Assembly (NCBI GenBank): GCA_045532175.1
Contig: JAZSFK010000001.1
Span: forward strand, 1-24,813
Origin: Fimenecus sp045532175
GTDB taxonomy: Bacteria; Bacillota; Clostridia; Oscillospirales; Acutalibacteraceae
DNA length: 24,813 bases
Direction: 5' to 3'
Part shown: positions 22,493-24,813 of the stretch, in pieces
Position numbering within the stretch: position 1 is the stretch's first letter
How the letters are laid out: each line of letters begins with the position of its first letter
Notes under the pieces: generated by a model
Seen by the model: only the letters and a program-made list of their open reading frames with translations
Database searches by the model: none
What the model was told of the DNA's origin: nothing
Translations under genes and position numbers: made by a program

Positions 22493-22590
22493 AATCGTTA
22501 AAACACAGATAATCGTTAAATCATAGCCATAATCGTTGATTTACAGGGGTAATCGTTAAATTACAGCCGACAATCGTTAAACTATTGAAA
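22493..22590 (+). promoter_or_regulatory. Five direct repeats (AATCGTTAAA) upstream of the lipoprotein promoter
   Basis: AATCGTTA (one copy AATCGTTG) begins at 22493, 22511, 22531, 22551 and 22572, a spacing of 18-21 bases, close to two helical turns; a looser consensus (TTACAGCC-like) fills the spacers. The last copy ends next to the -35 at 22585. This looks like a multi-site array for an activator or repressor. A replication iteron role is unlikely, as no rep gene is near. Confidence 0.7.
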
Positions 22591-22613
22591 ATTGACCGTT
22601 CTTATTATATAAT
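22585..22613 (+). promoter_or_regulatory. Consensus promoter of the lipoprotein gene
   Basis: TTGAAA (22585-22590), 17 bases, TATAAT (22608-22613). Confidence 0.75.
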
Positions 22614-22643
22614 ACCAACAGAAAATATTTAGGAGGTATAATC

Positions 22644-23015
22644 ATGAAAAGAATTGTTTGTTTGCTTTTTGCTTTTGTTTTTTTATTATGCGGTTGCTCT
22701 AAAGATAACTCGGAAAAACAAATCAATGTTGAAAATTTTTCGTATAAAAGTGATTCTACCTATTATAAAGATGATCCCGGCGTAAAAGAATCCGGTTTTG
22801 TAAACATTGAGCAATCGGAAGTTAACGATGCAGAGATGGCTGTGGAGCTGGCGAAGAAAGAATGTACGATAGAATATGACACAGTTGGCGTTGCTTTTGA
22901 TTCGGAATTAAAGATTTACAGAGTGTCTTTCTATAAAGAAAACCAACTTGGTGGAAATCAAGATGTCTATATTAATCAAAACGGCACCACACAATTGATT
23001 ATTTATGGTGAGTGA
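22644..23015 (+). CDS. Small lipoprotein, PepSY- or NTF2-like fold possible
   Basis: A 123-residue protein starting 7 bases after AGGAGG. Signal peptide residues 2-16 end in the lipobox LLCGC (lipidated Cys at 18 or nearby), so it is anchored to the outer face of the membrane. The rest is a short Ser/Asn-rich linker and a compact domain (about 60-123): a helix AEMAVELAKKEC then strands VGVAFDSELKIYRVSFYKE and DVYINQNGTTQLIIYG. Helix followed by antiparallel strands with an E-x-A-x-x-x-A pattern resembles PepSY-like or NTF2-like immunity domains. I do not recognise the exact family. It stands alone, with its own promoter and terminator, behind a repeat array that suggests tight regulation. Confidence 0.8.
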   Translation: MKRIVCLLFAFVFLLCGCSKDNSEKQINVENFSYKSDSTYYKDDPGVKESGFVNIEQSEVNDAEMAVELAKKECTIEYDTVGVAFDSELKIYRVSFYKENQLGGNQDVYINQNGTTQLIIYGE

Positions 23016-23017
23016 TT

Positions 23018-23066
23018 TTGCACCCCCCAATCTAGAATTGCACCCCCAACCACAAAAGGGGGTGCA
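23018..23066. repeat. G/C-tract direct and inverted repeat, possible insertion-sequence end
   Basis: TTGCACCCCCCAA (23018) recurs as TTGCACCCCCAAC (23038), and TGCACCCCC (23039-23047) is inverted as GGGGGTGCA (23058-23066). No T-tract follows, so a terminator is not convincing. The pattern looks like a remnant of an insertion-sequence end. Confidence 0.45.
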
Positions 23067-23093
23067 TTTGTATCAAAATTAGGGTTAGTCTTC

Positions 23094-23129
23094 AAATAAA
23101 GTCTGATATTTATCAGGCTTTATTTTTTT
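23094..23129 (+). terminator. Terminator of the lipoprotein gene
   Basis: AAATAAAGTCTGATA (23094-23108) pairs with TATCAGGCTTTATTT (23111-23125, one G-U pair) and a T run follows. Confidence 0.85.
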
Positions 23130-23167
23130 CTGTTTATCTATATTCTTTAGTGAGACGAGAACTCATT

Positions 23168-23208
23168 GTCCATGTGCGACGGTTCGCCTTTGGCGGAGGA
23201 GCACGGAC
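23168..23208. repeat. 41-bp imperfect hairpin, function unknown
   Basis: GTCC..GTGC pairs with GCAC/GGAC at the ends, and TTCGCC-TTT-GGCGGA forms an inner stem. No coding frame, no T-tract. It may be another dispersed palindromic repeat. Confidence 0.4.
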
Positions 23209-23232
23209 TTATAATTTAGATTTTTGTATAAA

Positions 23233-23262
23233 AATAAGGTGGAGATTTTTCTCCACCTTATT
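23233..23262 (-). terminator. Terminator of ilvB
   Basis: AATAAGGTGGAG / CTCCACCTTATT, 12-bp perfect stem with a 6-base loop, 5 bases after the ilvB stop codon on the minus strand. Confidence 0.88.
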
Positions 23263-23267
23263 ATACT

Positions 23268-24813
23268 TTATTTCTTATTCTCACATTGGAGTGGGCAGGT
23301 TTTACAGTCACCCATCATAATGTCGTTTACTGTTTTTCCTGCAGGAATCATAGGTAATACTCTTTCGTCCTTATCAATTGCACAATCAATCCAAACAGGT
23401 CCGTTTGCTTTAAGTGCTTCTGCAAAAGCATCCTTAAATTCTGCAATTGTATCTGCACGATAGCCCTTTGCTCCAAAAGCCTCTGCAAGCTTTACAAAGT
23501 TTGTCTGACGATGAGGGTCAGTTGATGCAAAACGCTTACCATAGAAGCAACGCTGCCACTGACGAACCATACCAAGAACTGTATTGTTCATAATAACAGT
23601 AATAACAGGAAGATTATAGCTGACAGCTGTACAGGCCTCGTTAAGATTCATATGGAAGGAACCGTCACCTGTGATATGTATAACCCTCTTCGCATCGCCT
23701 AATCCAACCTTCGCTCCGATTGCTGCACCGTAACCGTAACCCATTGTACCCAAGCCACCACTTGTAAGAAAACCTCTTGGATTTATGTGGTGAACATATT
23801 GTGCAGACCACATTTGATGCTGACCAACGTCAGTTACAACAACAGTGTCTTCCCCTGCCATATCACAAATTGCACCAATTAACTGATGTGGCAAAATCTG
23901 TGTGTCGTCGTCTTGTGGCTTATAATCAACCTCTTTATATACATCAAGAATCTTAAGCCATTCTGTTCTTTCCTTTTTCTCAATAAGAGGAAGAAGTGCC
24001 TCAAGAACTTTTTTAACATCACCGATTACATAATGGTCAACTGCAACGTTCTTATTAATTTCACTAAGGTCAATATCAATCTGAATAATAGTTGCTTTCT
24101 TTGCGAAATCATTTGTATCAAGGGCAACACGGTCTGAAAAACGAGTACCAACAGCTATGAGCACATCTGCATCGTCAACTGCTTTATTAGTTGTATAAGC
24201 ACCGTGCATACCTAAAAGACCCAGATTAAGAGGGTTATTATAGCCAATTACACCTGCAGACATAAGAGTATGACAGGACGGAATATTTGCTTTTTCAACC
24301 AGCTCCAAAGCAAGGTCTGATGCGTTTGATGAAACAACACCGCCACCGAACATTACAACAGGCTTCTTTGCTTTGTTAATGATATCTGCTACCTTTTGGA
24401 GTTCTTCCATATCAATAACTGTATCATCTTTAATTACAATTTTTTCTTTTTTCTCAAATTCAGTTACTGCGGCAGTAACATCCTTTGTAATATCAATAAG
24501 AACAGGACCTTTTCTGCCTGTGTTTGCAATGCGGAATGCCTCGCGGATTGTGTCGGCAAGTTCAGTTACATCCTGAACCATATAATTATGCTTTGTAATT
24601 GGCATTGTGATACCGGTAATATAAACCTCTTGGAAAGCATCACGACCTATAAGGCTCTTACCTACGTTACCTGTAATTACAACCATAGGAACACTATCCA
24701 TATATGCAGTTGCGATACCTGTTACAAGGTTAGTAGCACCGGGACCACTGGTTGCAAGACACACACCTGTTTTGCCTGTTGCTCGTGCATAACCGTCAGC
24801 AGCATGAGAAGCA
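23268..24813 (-). CDS. ilvB: Acetolactate synthase large subunit, N-terminus outside the window
   Basis: Condenses pyruvate to acetolactate (or with 2-oxobutyrate), the first committed step of valine, leucine and isoleucine synthesis; needs thiamine diphosphate, Mg and FAD. At the window end it reads ASHAADGYARATGKTGVCLA, directly after where the catalytic Glu of family members lies, so about 50 residues are missing. The frame is open to 24813, and the GTG at 24764 is an internal Val, not a start. The TPP motif is GDGSFHMNLNEA...NN at about 130 residues from the end. The C-terminal tail CKTCPLQCE has three cysteines, unusual for the family. It ends at its own terminator, so no ilvN or ilvC follows downstream. 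Confidence 0.96.
   Translation of the reverse strand, partial: ASHAADGYARATGKTGVCLATSGPGATNLVTGIATAYMDSVPMVVITGNVGKSLIGRDAFQEVYITGITMPITKHNYMVQDVTELADTIREAFRIANTGRKGPVLIDITKDVTAAVTEFEKKEKIVIKDDTVIDMEELQKVADIINKAKKPVVMFGGGVVSSNASDLALELVEKANIPSCHTLMSAGVIGYNNPLNLGLLGMHGAYTTNKAVDDADVLIAVGTRFSDRVALDTNDFAKKATIIQIDIDLSEINKNVAVDHYVIGDVKKVLEALLPLIEKKERTEWLKILDVYKEVDYKPQDDDTQILPHQLIGAICDMAGEDTVVVTDVGQHQMWSAQYVHHINPRGFLTSGGLGTMGYGYGAAIGAKVGLGDAKRVIHITGDGSFHMNLNEACTAVSYNLPVITVIMNNTVLGMVRQWQRCFYGKRFASTDPHRQTNFVKLAEAFGAKGYRADTIAEFKDAFAEALKANGPVWIDCAIDKDERVLPMIPAGKTVNDIMMGDCKTCPLQCENKK

Noticed and set aside
22493..22580. Five repeats as a CRISPR array or origin iterons
   Set aside because: Repeat core is only 8-10 bases with related spacers, no cas gene, no rep or dnaA gene nearby, and a perfect promoter adjoins it.

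Overview
The window is AT-rich, has strong Shine-Dalgarno sites, and looks like chromosomal DNA of a spore-forming, low-GC Gram-positive of the class Clostridia (Oscillospirales/Ruminococcaceae-like, probably gut-associated). This is inferred from a sporulation sigma factor of the SigK type, a SpoIVFB-like site-2 protease next to the TIGR03960/DUF2344 radical-SAM pair, the ACT/PFL (UPF0237/UPF0210) pair, BspA-type leucine-rich repeat surface proteins, and dispersed short repeats common in that group.

Layout. 1-180 (minus): the first ten codons of a gene behind what looks like a ribosomal protein L19 leader. 184-917 (minus): a GTG-started HTH regulator and a small paralogue of its C-terminal domain, with a perfect palindrome at the predicted transcription start. 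1007-8197 (minus): a long colinear block in the order ilvD, NERD-domain protein, SpoIVFA-position membrane protein, M50 protease, TIGR03960 radical SAM, DUF2344, MFS transporter. 8357-11342 (plus): a low-molecular-weight protein phosphatase, then a 776-residue coiled-coil protein containing an FtsK/SpoIIIE gamma (DNA-binding) domain without a motor. 11343-11912: a strong terminator, a recombinase relic and a repeat core. 11913-13409 (minus): a membrane-anchored LRR-transglutaminase surface protein. 13533-16651 (minus): PHP phosphatase, ispE and an FAD-dependent reductase, probably one operon. 16789-18429 (plus): the ACT and PFL pair. 18488-20746 (minus): a secreted LRR protein with four exact 76-residue repeats, preceded by a 230-nt leader. 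21060-21290: dispersed repeats including a MITE-like palindromic element. 21318-22016 (minus): sigK. 22136-22378 (plus): two serine tRNAs. 22493-23015 (plus): five direct repeats, a consensus promoter and a small lipoprotein. 23268-24813 (minus): ilvB, cut by the window end.

The main finding is the leader of the LRR surface protein at 20774-20976. A consensus promoter starts transcription at the first base of a long 5' stem. That stem is followed by a 13-bp candidate antiterminator that is mutually exclusive with a strong intrinsic terminator placed directly before the ribosome binding site. I do not recognise it as a known riboswitch or T-box. Second is the motor-less FtsK-gamma protein, which sits between two copies of a dispersed repeat core and next to a recombinase relic. 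Others are a hairpin that hides the start of the SpoIVFA-like gene, a helically phased five-repeat array at the lipoprotein promoter, and an HTH gene coupled to a stand-alone copy of its sensor-like domain.

Functional links: IlvD and IlvB both act in branched-chain amino acid synthesis, but lie about 15 kb apart. The SpoIVFB-like protease and SigK, which has a pro-sequence, form a plausible protease-substrate pair. IspE and the reductase next to it suggest isoprenoid metabolism. No CRISPR array, intact prophage or intact transposase was seen.
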